From Vesta saturnalis (taxonomy: Eukaryota; Arthropoda; Insecta; Coleoptera; Lampyridae): 64,000 nucleotides of DNA. The stretch covers positions 6,483,501 through 6,547,500 of the forward strand of contig JARFJB010001495.1 of NCBI GenBank assembly GCA_036346205.1, read 5' to 3'. The position numbers and the translations under genes were made by a program. Below are positions 1 through 12,536 of this stretch, one piece after another. How positions within the stretch are numbered: the first letter of the stretch is position 1; each line of letters starts with the position of its first letter. The notes beneath the pieces were generated by a model that saw nothing but the letters and a program-made list of their open reading frames with translations, was not told where the DNA came from and made no database searches.

Positions 1-1
1 A

Positions 2-690
2 AGAGGTCTTCCAAAAGAATTTGTTAAGCGCGGTATTAAAAAAAATGATGTGATAGGGGTACATAACGGAAAAGGCGTTAAAATAATAAAGTGGCAAGAT
101 AAAAGACCTATACTTATGATATCCAATAAAAAAGACCACGATATCACCTTGCGGAATACGAAAAAAAGAATAGAAGTTCAGAGCCAGTTCTGAAACCTAA
201 ATGCATCATTGACTACAATAATGCTAAAAAAGGCGTCGATTTGAGTGATCAAATGTCTTCTTACTACACAGCCTTAAGAAAAGGGCTTAAATGGTATAGG
301 AAAACGGCGTTCGAATTATTATTAGGAACTACAATTGTCAATTCTCATGTAGTTTTTAATGAAGCTAATAAAAACAAGAAACTTAGCATGCTACAGTTTA
401 GAGAGAACCTAGCGACTGCACTAGTGGAACAAGGTAGTGAACAAGAGAATATACGTCCAGCTTGCACCCCTAAAAGGATACATACATTTACTTTCGAGCA
501 GGGTCCAGGGAGAAAACGGCGTCGGAACTGTGTAGGTTGCTATAAAAAGCTAAGAGCTACATTATCTAGTAAGGACGCAGACAAAAAAGTTACCAAAGTG
601 TGAAGTTTTTGCGGTGATTGCGATCGAAAACCTGCAATGTGTCTCTCATGCTCTAATGAAAGACATAATAAAATAGCTAAACTTAATTAG
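2..690 (+). pseudogene. piggyBac-type transposase, C-terminal part, broken
   Basis: The C-terminal half of a DDE_Tnp_1_7 (piggyBac/PGBD) transposase, running in from the left window edge. The first ~60 codons read in one frame from base 2 and contain the typical IKWQDKRPILMIS-like stretch. The frame then shifts near 180-195 into the 241-603 frame. There GVDLSDQMSSYYT holds the third catalytic Asp of the family, followed by KWYRKTAFELLLGTTIVNS, the conserved helix. The C-terminus is the Cys-rich domain (NCVGCYKK, then FCGDC and MCLSC). A TGA at 601-603 splits this domain, and the same frame continues to a TAA near 690. Known of the family: cut-and-paste transposition at TTAA. A frameshift plus an in-frame stop make a pseudogene, unless both are sequencing errors. 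Confidence 0.88.
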
Positions 691-942
691 AAATTAAAAT
701 ATTCTTGTGTTATGTTCCCACGTCTTCATTATAAATAAAATAATGTGTTAATCATAAGCTAGTTTTATTTGTTTTTCATTAAATTCGTCCAGTTTAATCA
801 ACCTGCCCTGGCTAAACCACCTCGTTTACTACTTTGCGGCTAGAGCCCAATATTCTTGGTACCATTACCAAGAAAAAAACAGTAAAAACATTTGTCGATA
901 GTTACGCTAGTTTTTAAAAATAACATAAATAAAAAGTCATAC

Positions 943-966
943 CTACCAGACACATGTGTCTGGTAG
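943..966. repeat. 24-bp perfect palindrome (CACATGTG core)
   Basis: ctaccagacaca followed by its exact reverse complement. It lies about 250 bp after the piggyBac reading frame and is the first of two related palindromes. Inference: a sub-terminal transposase-binding or hairpin motif of the preceding piggyBac element. Confidence 0.75.
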
Positions 967-988
967 CGGCTCCAAATAAATGATAGTC

Positions 989-1008
989 ACCAGGCACATG
1001 TGCCTGGT
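989..1008. repeat. 20-bp perfect palindrome, second copy of the CACATGTG motif
   Basis: accaggcaca followed by its exact reverse complement. It differs from the palindrome 23 bp upstream by a matched transition in each half (caga/tctg versus cagg/cctg), so symmetry was kept while the sequence changed. No TTAA terminus was recognised immediately beside it. Confidence 0.75.
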
Positions 1009-1019
1009 TCCGCATCCTT

Positions 1020-4000
1020 GAACAAGATCCCTTTGACTGGTATCGCAGTGAACGTGTTAAAACACCTCCTTAAACCTAAAAGATAAATTTAAAAAGTATG
1101 ACTTCCCGCTTACAAATTCTTAATAAACTCTGAATTAAAATTACAAGGACGACCGATATAACAAAAGAGTAGATTAAAGCTTCTGAGCAACAGGTGCAGA
1201 AACGGTTAGATATTAATGACAGTAAAATGGAGGACAACGCTAATCCAAGCTTGGGTGCGGTTCTACAGTAATTACATAGTAGTAAGTTATACGCGAGTAC
1301 AGTGCATGCTATAACCTTTATGCAATTTCAAGAAATTCTAATAATTTAACTATTTCCTTTTCGAGTTTGGCGGTATCATTTATTAAAACACAATTTTATT
1401 TTGTAGCAGTTTTATTATATTCACTGCAGAAGGCAGCATTTTATGCATGAACGTCTATCGTACCAACTTCTGCATTTTTGTACAGAACATAATTTATAAT
1501 AATGTATTCAGACCTGGTTTGACGAGGAAGTAACTCTGTACCCAGCTATCAGCAAGCTTCGCTTTAGTTAAGGTAGTCATAGACGAGTGCATGTTAGAAT
1601 GATGCTACGTCGGTAATTAGTTGAAACTTACAGCCACCCAGCGGAATCGTAATAATTACCAGAGAAACAAAAATCCCAAAACGTAACGACGAAGAGATCG
1701 AAGGCACGGAACAACGAAAGAAGAAAGGAGCGAAAGAACGAAAGAGCTAAAATAACATAACATGGATAAGTGCAAAGTAATACCATTGTTTTACCTTCAC
1801 GATGTTGGTCGAGGAACAAAAGATTTGATTACTTTTAACTATCAGCAACGTGAATGATTATTTTAATTAAACCTTCTATCTTAGAGAATGCCGATTTGCA
1901 CGAAGAGCATCAAGACAAAGTTTTCACAATTTCAACCAACACGTGCTTAAACGTTTTACTAGAAATAGAACAAAAATGATCAATGCTACCAAATAAATTT
2001 TTATGTATCTAAAATAATAAAATTTCTGATACCTAAATTATATTTCTTTACAGTACTGCCCTCTAATGCTAATCAACCTAACTAATCAGTTAACATCAAT
2101 TAATAAGTGTTGTAAAAGTCCCATAGGTGGCACTACCCTGTCAATTTGAACATATAATGTCTAAATATAAGTTTTAATACAGTAACCACAGAAAATTGTA
2201 GATGAGATAATGTTGAATTTAATATCGATTTTTGCATGGTAAACGATTTAAACATTTTACTGTAAGATTTAATACAGCAATCACAGAAAATCGTAGATCA
2301 GGTAATATTGAATCAGGAATCTAGTGAACCAGTAAGTGCAAGTCTTTAATTTTTAATACAAAGGAATGTTTAATATAACAGCTAGAGAGAGAAATATGAA
2401 GCCGAAGAAAAAGGAAAAGGCCACGTATTTCATTCCTTCCGCAAGGGAGAGTGCGGGATTCTCGAGCTTTCCAAGCTCCTTCAGCCGCAGTCACGGATTC
2501 CCTGCATACATACATACATTTCGTATATATGCATGGTGGGAATAAGGATGGGAGTGGTCAGGATAGGATCGGAAAGAATTACGGTTCTGAGGGGGAAAAT
2601 ACTGCCCCAGCATTCGCCTAACTAGCCGCACATGGTCGATACGAATAGATCGAATATCAATTTTTTCACGCTACAAACTTTATAACTTAGTTTGCTGACT
2701 TCTTTGATGGTATTGCTTACAATAAGCTAGTAAAACATTTTCGGCGTAATTTTTTTGGTAGCACACCAATTAATACAGTTATTATGCTTATCTTCGTATC
2801 GTTTTTTACTCTTTTCAGGTAATGATTTATCACGAACGCTTTCTGCTTTAGAACGAAGTTCAGGGGGTATAATCTATTCCAACCTCGCTATCACTCATTT
2901 TTATACAAACTGTATATTTCATGTAATTAATAATATTTAATTATTTATGCAAGATTAACGCCTAACGTAGAGGGCCCTCTATTAATGCTAATGTGTACGT
3001 GCAAATGAATTGATAAAATAGAAAATTGTTTATTGGTATTATTTCGTAAAGATCTTTGTTTCTTATTGTCAACATAAAAAATTCTCAATATGAAAAATAT
3101 TGTACTATATTCCTGCATAATCTGTTCCCGCACATTACTGCCAAATAAAACAGTCAATTGCGCACTTATATTATAAATATATATTGTTTCTATAATATAC
3201 ACACAAACTTGGAATTATCTTAACAACTTATACGTACGTATTCAACTTATAGGTGACTACCTGTGTTTGACGATAATGCCAAAGGCTTGATACAATGTGT
3301 TATAATATTATTATAAGCTCAATAACTATAACAAAGTTAAGTTAAAGACGGTAACTAGTTGACGTATGTCTTGCAGGCTGTAATTATTATACGTGGAGTG
3401 CAATGTAAACTTATTAAAAAACAGAAACAAGAAACCTTATAATGTTCAGCATTAAATTTACATTTTATTCACTGTTGATGTTTTTATTGTAAACAGCACT
3501 ACTGCAATAGTAATGAAATACTCATTATTATAAATGAATGAAGTAGCAATTTTATCTTTGCAAACAAGAAAACGTGTTTAAGTGAGTCCAAATTAAAGTT
3601 GATAAATACTATTTACTGAGCTATTAAATTTTCTCTTCACGAACAGAACTAGTTGCTTGTTGCGATATAATCTTAAAGGGAATAGCTTTCCTACTCAACC
3701 GGATTGGATTGCTTTATTTACTTCTTCCTGAAGACTAATTTTTATAAAATGAAATCCTATGAGCACTAGATTATTAAAATATAACTTAATTTATGTTTAA
3801 AAGTCCTGTAATGTAACACTAGAAGGAATAAATACTACATTAAGTTTGCATGAATGTTTTCTGTTATGTGACACCTGCAAACAGTTAAAAAAAAAGGAGG
3901 AAATGAGAGTTTTCCCATTGTCTTATCTCTAGTAATAATTTGCTTTTAATAATCTAATTCTATACGACTAGTCAGTAAAATTGTGTTTTAAAACCGATTA

Positions 4001-4940
4001 ACGCATATATTAATTTTGCTTGAGATTATATTTTATAGGCGTTTTAAACTGGGGCACCTGCGCCAAAAATACAACAATAGGGTAAGGGATGTTTGGCGCA
4101 GCGTGGAAAACACAACTTAAAGTTTAAGCTGTGACAATACAAATGTTTTACTTATTTCGGCGTGCATACAGAATTGTACATTAGATATGCTATTAAATGG
4201 AAAGTACTAATTAATTCAAACGCATAAGTAATAGAGAGTAAGTCTGTAATGAGATTACATTAATCTATGTTAAAATAGAAGACTAATAATTATATTTATG
4301 GTTTTTCTGTTGCCTACGGATGGTTCTATCGTAATTAATTTTCTTATATATACGGGTACATATTTGAAATTTCTATGGATCGCTAGTGAAACTAATTAGA
4401 TTAATTACAACACTACTTGATTATTGTAAACCTATATTTTGGAGAGAATGATATTAATTCTCTCTTTGTTTGCAAATGAAAATATGATTAATAAAGAAAG
4501 GATTTAATGTGATCTCAATAATGTAATTAGAATACAATTAGCAAGTATATACGTTCCTAAGAAAGCTAGAGGAATTGAATTCTCTTTTAGTGGTGGATAC
4601 ACTATTGTAAATTTTTTTAACGAACATTACCAAGAGCTGATACTTAAACGTGTACAAGTATCTTTGCTTAGAGAAAGATAATTTTGGTCCCTTACGTGCA
4701 GCATAACTAAAAGCAGCTTAAGATTTAAGGATAAGCGTACTTACATTCGAGAAGATAATTGAGAATAACAAAAAGAAACCTTCCATTTTCGAAAACTCTC
4801 GCGAAACCTCGTCAAAAGTTTAAAACAGCCTACTGGTTACAGTAGAATACTGAATAAATTGGTTTCAACTCAAAAAGATCGTAAGCAGCGAGAGGTATGC
4901 GACAGTGCGATAACCTGAAGGATAAAAACTTAAAAAATGT
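1020..4940. other. A+T-rich stretch without a recognisable gene
   Basis: Frequent stops in all frames. The open frames of 60-90 codons here have no recognisable motif. A purine-rich run with AAGAAAGGAGCGAAAGAACG-type repeats lies near 1690-1750. No transposon ends, tRNA-like fold or tandem array was seen. Confidence 0.6.
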
Positions 4941-4959
4941 ATGCATAATATGACGTCGC

Positions 4960-5475
4960 TATCCCTTCTACGAGTGGTATTTCCAGATCAAACGTGGGTG
5001 TTTGCTGGACAATCGCAAAGATATCTTGGCAAGACGACACACCAAAGAGTAACAAATTAAAATTATCCTTGCACGCATGAAGTAAATATGGTTTTAATGA
5101 GAATAGAAGTTTAATATTCGCCGCAAACTCAAAATCGTATCATCATTAGGACAACATCAACATAATTTTGGAAGGTTGTTGAAAGATTGCCAATTGCCAA
5201 ACCTAGAAGAGTCATCTTTAACATGGGTAACGTGTATTAGAAAAAGTGTCAAAACTTTCATGGGCAAAGAAAAGCTACAAAACTGGTTAACGATGAAAAT
5301 ATTCCATTTTTTCCAAGGCAAACCTTTTAAACCTTGATAGACAACACAGCCATGAAAAGCAATATGTAGCGTATAACATAATGGCCACGTTATACTTAGA
5401 TTACCGCCATATCACTGTTGATTCAATGCAATTGAGGATATTTTTAAAGTCGTATTACGGTCAGGGAATAAGTAA
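4960..5475 (+). pseudogene. decayed DDE (Tc1/mariner-like, DDE_3-type) transposase remnant
   Basis: Translating the three forward frames piecewise recovers the family landmarks in order. At about 4984 there is PDQTWVFAGQ, which corresponds to the first-Asp block (usually DETW with a following aromatic or glycine). Then come KEKLQNWL and the DNTAMKSN-like stretch around 5260-5360. At about 5380 there is GHVILRLPPYHC, then a stop, then FNAIEDIFKVV; this is the block RLPPYHC-x-LNPIE-x-IW that carries the last catalytic acidic residue. Multiple frameshifts and stops mean no intact protein can be made. The order and spacing fit a transposase of about 350 residues. This is recognition by eye only. 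Confidence 0.6.
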
Positions 5476-5479
5476 GAGG

Positions 5480-8400
5480 ATATTTCAATGTCGCAGTGAT
5501 GCAAACGTGGGAAGAGCCGTATAAATGTGATGTGAATCAAAAAGATAATATTCCATACGGAGTTGTGCTCACAAGAAAAGGTGCTAGATATAATAGTTCA
5601 ACCTTTTTACCATTTTGGTAAATGATGGAAATTCAGGTTGCAGCGATGTTGAACATGATTGATGGTTCGATACCTATCTTACATTAAAAATTTCTTTGTC
5701 CTGTTTTTCATTCAATAAATATGTGGCCCGTCGGCGAGATGTTCTTTTTTAATTTTGTCAAGTTTCGTTTTGTATTTCATATATTTTGTATTAAATAAGG
5801 TAAAATCACTAGAGCAAGGCAGAAGCTACCACATGATGTAGAACAGATTTCATGAATATGTATATGAAATGATGCAAACAGGAATGTTAGCACTATAATG
5901 AGTAAATTTCGCTTGCTTATTTGGAGTTTTGGTAGGAAAAAAACATAAAAAATATTCAAAAGTCTTTATTTCAGGTGGTGACCGGATAGAACTTCATCCT
6001 TTAAATTTCAACATATCTGGTCAATAAGTCTTAGCATTACAAGTTTTTCTAAAATTGCTCTAGGCATAGGTTTTCTTTTTATGTATTTTACTACAGTACG
6101 TGTTGGGTTAGTCAAATAAGCCGCCACCAAAAATTTGGTAATTTACCGAATATATAGGAACAATGAAAGTATTCCAATAACTCAAAGCGGCGAATGTATA
6201 GCACAGTTAGGCCAATATTTTTTGTTACGCAGAAATTCTAAATCTATCGTTCATTTGATATAGTTTTATTTCGTGGCAATTAATGTTTCGACTTCATCAC
6301 AAAGTGTAATGAGGATTTAGATCATAAAATAATTATATTTAATTTGATTTTTGTAAAATAATAGCCCAAAATTTTTCTTTGTTTTTCGATAATAATAACA
6401 AAGTCGTGTAAAATAAATTTGTATCGATACATAATCATAGTAGCTTTGTTTTAATATAAGAAGAAACACAATTAAAGATATTCAAATTAATTCTTTCGGT
6501 GCTCAACCACTCTATCGAATAAAACAGTTAGTATGTTTGAGTGTCAGTAGGTACTTAAGAGTAGATGTAAAATCTAAACTAGTAATTCAATATCGCTGTG
6601 TAACCTTCAGAAGGTTCTGTGAATATGAGGATCGTTTTGTAAAAAGTTACGATTGTATTGTTACACGATATCTAACTTTTGAGTTGAAGCACTTCTTGAT
6701 AACCCCAGCATTTAATTATTTACCGATATCAACCTGTACAGAAGTGTATCTTGATAAGCTTCATATGAACAAATTGTGCCTTAATAATTTTCTGAAATTA
6801 CAACCCGGTTAACCGGATCACAAAAATTTTGATGGATACGATCCTTTCGACAATCATTGCTACGACAATTGATACGTGTAAATTTAGGTTTATAAATTTA
6901 TGGTCTTTAGATACGACTCATCCTGTATGTTATTGGAAAATGGCAACATTGTCAATAAAATTCGTTCTTAGTAGATTTTTCAAACATGTGATCGTTTTAA
7001 AATTCGAGTATTGGTAGAAATTAATCTTCTTTCTTTTTTTTGTGATTTTCTGGTACCTTGATAGAGGAAGGAAGAACGCCATTTTCGGCCAAGAAATCCA
7101 ATGCGTAGTTAGAAGCAAATGGAAAATTTGGAAAAGGTGTTCTTAAAAATTTGATTGAATTTTTCAAGTAAAATTTTAACTCAGCCTGTTGCTGGTTTTA
7201 ATCTTTTCCATATGAATAAATCCTGTTGGGATTTCGAATTTTAGTTCGGCTTTAATTTTTTTTTGTTTCTACTACACCTTAGCTTCGGTCAGGAGGTAAG
7301 CTACTCACTTTCTTTTCTTATTTACTAAACAAAACTTTGAAATGCATGAGTACATGTTTTGAAATTTTAATACAGCATAAAGATCATATTTTATAAAAAT
7401 TTGGGTATTGATTTAAATTCTAACATAGTTGTCTTCTATAGGTTTTTTTTTCTGGTCCTTTACACATTTACTGAAGATTAACATCTTTCGTGCTTCCATA
7501 AGAGATAGTTAAACCGTTTCTGACAGCACATTTGGATATCATTCATCCGAGGGGTGAAATATTAGTTATGGATCTACGAACCTGAATGGAAACAGTTTAC
7601 GATTACTCCTTCTCATAGTATCTTCCGCATTAACTGAAGAAATATACGTTACACCTACGACTAGTTTCAGATAAGTATTATTGTTACACGCATACAAAAT
7701 TTACCTATGGTGAGTGACTTTTGTTAGCTTTTCTACATAACGAGGCTCTCGTTATCTGTACTTTACTGAAATTCTTATAACAATTACATTACTGTGCTTG
7801 CTACTTGTATTAGTGTGTTGCCGCAATTATCTTAATCCTGAAATTAATGCTTATACTTTACTGTGAAACATTTTCTTAGTAATCGAGAGTAATACTATAC
7901 ACTTGTACCTGTAAAAGATAATTTGGGTTACTCCAAAGTTTCGCTTATACTTACATTTAACTTTGCAATGGAATTTGTATTTTATCTATCAATTTCAAGC
8001 TTTTCTTATGTACTAGCTTTATTCTGATAAATAACCGTAGTTGTTCAACCGTTAGAACTATCTGTGTTTACTATACATGCAATCAGCTGTTTAGTTGACT
8101 GAATGCTACTAGTTGAGTTTAAATATACAATGTATGTCAAACAATTATGCTAACTGCTGGGGTTTCAATTACTGTGTAAATCAAATTGAATATTTATTTA
8201 TTATCATTGGGGTTGTATAACATTTGTTATTTATTTTCTGATTACAATTTTAATATTTGTTTAGTATAAAACTGTTTGAAGTAGGATTTACTAATTTGAA
8301 TCTTTTGTTGGTAGCCCTATGCTTACCAATAAATGTGTCATTCTGTGTTGCGCTTTATTAAATTCTTGTACTGCATTTGCCAAATCGGTAATAAACTTGG

Positions 8401-10900
8401 CCTTTCTAAATTTCCTAAACGCTTCATGCTTATTATTTTGTCTGTAATGCTCATAGTAATTTTACTGAAGAATATTTTGTGCTTACATAAGTAAACGTAG
8501 ACATCTAGTGCTAATTTTCGCTTTATATTTGGGGTTTATTTGCGTCCGGTTGATTGGAAACTGATAAATTAGTGGAATATCGGTATACAAGAATTCAATT
8601 TCGGATAATTATAGATATATGTTTGGGTATTCTTTTCTTTTAGGGTCAACACTAGATGCCGAACCGTATTGTGTCTGAGTATGTAAATTTGAAGTACACT
8701 TCATAGTTTTGTTTTTAGTTTTGGTGGAAAGGTAAGTTGATTAGTGCTGGTTTATTTCATAGATATATTGTCTCTGATGTATATTGATTAATGTATTGGG
8801 AATATTTCCTGATAGAATTGTATTTAGGTCAGCGAGTTGGCGCTCTATAAAAATGTTTTTGTGTTAGATATTTACGAAAATTTAATTATTATTATAACAT
8901 TTATACTATTTTACGTTGGGGTATAATTAAACAAGTGGTTTTAAACAATCGTAAGTTATTTCGTTAACCCGGTGATCTACGATCAACTTCCTAGCCAGTC
9001 CTTTGTCACTGTGGACTTAGTTCACCATTTTCTTTTTGCTGTCTATTTTGTCCTATGTGGCCGTAGCCCTTTTCTTGATAGAGGGGCGATATAAAATTAA
9101 ATCAAGTGGTGCCCTTTTTAAATTATCTCTTTTCACCTGCCAAAACGCCCATGCATCCAAGTGCTTAACCGACCGACTGAGCTTCCGGCTAATTCCTTTA
9201 TCTATGTTACAGCACTTTAGCCACAATTTCTACCAATATCCCTTTGTGCACGTAACACAATATAGAGCGATTGGGTTAATCTGGTTTAACTTTCAAAAAC
9301 ATTATGACTATTATTCTACTTGAAGACCTTTTCAAAACCTAAATTAGACCAATTTCCACGTTATGGCTAAATTAATATTAAAATTGAAAGGTTTGTTTAG
9401 AAGTTTATAAATCAAGTGTTATTGTCAGAATAACTTTTAATAGGCTGTTCCATTTTACTAGTAAGTCAAGCAAATTGGTAGGAAATTATTCAGTAGTCCG
9501 TTATGGTGTAGCCATAGCTATAGTTCAATTATTCTGGTAAATCCAATATTTCTGACATTTTGAATAACTATTCCCCTTACCTTTAACGTACTACACTAGT
9601 AACCGTGAAAGGTAATGATATAACTATTATTACTTTTGAATAAAGTAATTTAGTACAAACATTCTTAGTCTCCGGGTAATTAACATCTTTATGATTAGAT
9701 GTTTTTGAATGAAAGAATTAAACGATTTAATTTACTCGCTTTAATAATGGAATATGATCAATTTGAAAACTGATAAAATAAAATGGTTCGATTACATGAA
9801 GGGAAGTAAATATCCTTCTGGTCAATAAATTCTTATATTGTTATACATATAAAAATATGAATAGCATATCTAGTAAAAGGAATAAAACACAGTTTTTTTC
9901 TTTATTTACATAATGTCAATGATCTTACGCTTTATTGCTGTAGGTTCTCTCCAAAAGTAGGGCCTCCAGTTGCTGGACTATTTTTTTCACCTTCTCATTT
10001 ATGGAAAAATTGCTGTTTGCTCTTTACAGTTTGCGATATTGATTTCCAAGTCCACACATTCGTCAACAAAAGCTTATGGGACTGTTATTTCATAAATTTT
10101 ACTTGACACCACCTGGTCTTTTTTGGTTTCAGTTCAACAGTGTATTCAGGTATTTATCGGGTACGGTTTTCTGTCATAAACATAATAAGTGTCTTCTTAA
10201 TATTTCAAACTTAGTAAACCAGTTTTGGTATCTCAACTTTTTACTGTTTTCACTTAACATGTTCACTAATCTAATTAACAAAATATGCTTTAATATATTA
10301 TTCTAGTATTATAGTGTCGTATTGTGGATACCGGATGATTGCTATAAAATTGTGGGAAATTCTAAATTCAGCTAATGCACTACCTATTGCAATCAAATCC
10401 TGAAGGTTCGCGCTAGAACTAGCATACAGGCAGTTATAACAATCATAACCAAAACAGTTTTTTATATTCTTTTAGCAACAAATGTTTTTTTTTTAAATGG
10501 GACGGTGATTAAAGCCAACCCAAAGCAGTAGTCAGGGGCATCATAGACATCATGCGCTTGAATGAAAATATATTTAGAGAAATGTAAGAATCTTACGATA
10601 AGTAAGTACATTCATTGAAATTTATTATTTTATTTTTATTAATTTAAAGAAGACCTAAACTTAATATATTTATATTACAGAGTTTCTAATCTAACCATGC
10701 AGTAAGTTACGTAATAATCCTCGCTATAAACCTCTTTTTTACACTTTTTTCTCATGGTCTTGGTCAACATACTTTCTTCTGATTTACTTCCTCGCAGTCG
10801 TAGATGTAGAAAATATACTGTAATGAATTAAATTGTTATCCATTTTAGTTACTTTCAACTACTTCATTTGACCATTGATTTAAATTCATGTAAATTTCAT
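5480..10900. other. A+T-rich stretch without a recognisable gene
   Basis: Short open frames only (up to about 95 codons), none with a recognisable motif and none with a distinct base composition. Strongly A+T-rich with many T-runs. No inverted-repeat ends or tandem arrays stood out. Confidence 0.55.
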
Positions 10901-10920
10901 GTGTTCAACCCATCTCGAGG

Positions 10921-11210
10921 ACCATTGGTGGCACCACGAGGGCGCTGAATGCAACAACCAGTGGCTTGAGCAATCTCACGTCGCGCGACAACGTTACGCT
11001 GCCGCCCGGTACTGCGGTCGATTCCGTTACCGACGAACGACGTCGTCGGTCCCTGGTTGGGAGACTAGTAATTGCGACCTCGCAAGCCTCGCGCGGCACT
11101 TTTGGTCTCGATGGCGAGAAAACACTTGGTATTGTACCCTCGCAAGTGTCGCTCGTCGTCGGATCTCCGCCACTGGCGCGATCGACCGTCAATATCTCCC
11201 ATGGCGCCTG
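10921..11210 (+). CDS. candidate GC-rich exon, product unknown
   Basis: A sharp CpG-rich island in an A+T-rich surrounding that stays open in two forward frames and one reverse frame. In the preferred forward frame, which starts upstream of 10,966, it reads Ser/Thr/Arg-rich protein with an LPPGTAVDSVTDERRRRSL stretch. The frame closes with TGG TGA at 11,209-11,214. The 3' edge reads CCTG followed by GTGAGG, a good insect splice donor. The 5' edge has an AG after a weak pyrimidine stretch (cccatctcgag). Inference: an internal coding exon of a host gene or a domesticated fragment. Strand is uncertain, because the reverse frame from 11,234 to 10,905 is also open for 109 codons and looks equally protein-like. 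Family not recognised. Confidence 0.35.
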
Positions 11211-11429
11211 GTGAGGCTTCTCGTGTTGACCCAAATTAAGCCGCCTGTTCCTTCCATCGATTCGTTCAAAGTTTTAACTTTGCATTATTACTTCCCCGGA
11301 ACCCGAAAGCTTTGGTTTCCCGCAAGATGCCCGCCTAGACATAGGATCGCTAGCTGGTATCGTGTGTGGTTGGAACTGGGGGCGTATCTGATCACATTCG
11401 AACCTCTAACTTTCGTTAGTAGTTAGTAG

Positions 11430-12183
11430 TAATTTTTTAATTCCACAGCGCGTACCGTGTGATAAAAACTATAAACGACGAAACAGGCGTAGAAATGCTT
11501 AATTTTTAAATGTAATGTTGCGAATTACGTTTTAATTTGATATCTTATAAATATTAAGATAACAATTTGTTTTTTGATTCAGACGGGCTCTAGAAATCTA
11601 ACGAGACTGTGGTAACGACTCAATAAATTGTAGAATCTGTTATTGTAACCTGGAACAATGTTATTTGTTATTTTTATTCTAAATAGTGTGCTTGCAAGAA
11701 TTGAATTGATATGTAAACGTATTCATTCGCATTTCATTATTTCCTCTTTCCTTTTCTTTGTGTTTTTCATCACTTTCAAATTTGTGGTTTTTTCTATCAT
11801 GCAATTGTTTTCTTCATTTTGTCATTAATAACTAAGAAACTGAATCACTACAATTAAAATGAGGTTAGATCACGTAATATGTGCACTGCTGTTGTTACTT
11901 CTACTACTGTGTCTAATCATTCCTATCTAGCAAAGCAACGCCGTTCTATAGTTGTAATTAGAAAACAGTGTTGGTCACAAAGGCTCAATGTTTTGATACC
12001 GAAATTATTATGTAAATGAATTTTGTTAATTTTGCCATTTGATTGATAGATTTTGTCAGTAGAGAGTATATTAGAATGCCGTAGTCAAGACGGCTTAATG
12101 ATATTTAATGTAAAACAGATTTACTCGTTAACCGGCACTAAAAATAACATTCACCAGTAAGTTTTTAATTCACATAAGTATTG
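11430..12183. other. A+T-rich stretch, nothing recognised
   Basis: No ORF of note, repeat array or transposon end was seen between the GC-rich island and the MITE. Confidence 0.5.
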
Positions 12184-12185
12184 TA

Positions 12186-12534
12186 CAGGGTGGTTCATTT
12201 TCGATATTTTCTTATGGGAAGTACAGTTTCTATTACAGATAAACAAAAAGTAATATGGGGCCCTTGTGATCGATTTTGGTGTTAATTAAGATCTAATAGT
12301 CATAATCAAGATATCTCTGACCGTTATTGCACAATTAGCCAAAATTGAAAAAATTAGCATAGAAGTGTTATATGTTTTTGAGAAGCACAAAAAAATGTCA
12401 TAGCCAACTATGGTTTCCATATAAAAAAAATACAACTTTATGTCATATCTTTTTAAATTAAGGAGGTATTAAAAATGTGAATGCACTAACGGATTCTACT
12501 ACCCATAAGAAAACGTCGAAAATGAACCACCCTA
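12186..12534. mobile_element. 349-bp MITE with ~33-bp terminal inverted repeats
   Basis: The left end, starting after TA at 12,184-12,185, reads AGGGTGGTTCATTTTCGA and continues to a TTTTCTTATGGG. The right end (12,502-12,534) is its reverse complement, with a terminal C/T difference and two internal mismatches. It is followed by TA at 12,535-12,536. There is no coding capacity inside. The TA target duplication and the RGGGTGGTTCA-type terminus fit a non-autonomous Tc1/mariner-class element. The same AGGGTG terminus recurs elsewhere in the window (near 35,480, 38,060, 63,310 and 63,430). Confidence 0.85.
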
Positions 12535-12536
12535 TA

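Noticed and set aside
9036..9323. 95-codon frame with a hydrophobic start
   Set aside because: No motif, base composition like its surroundings, no splice or conservation cue.
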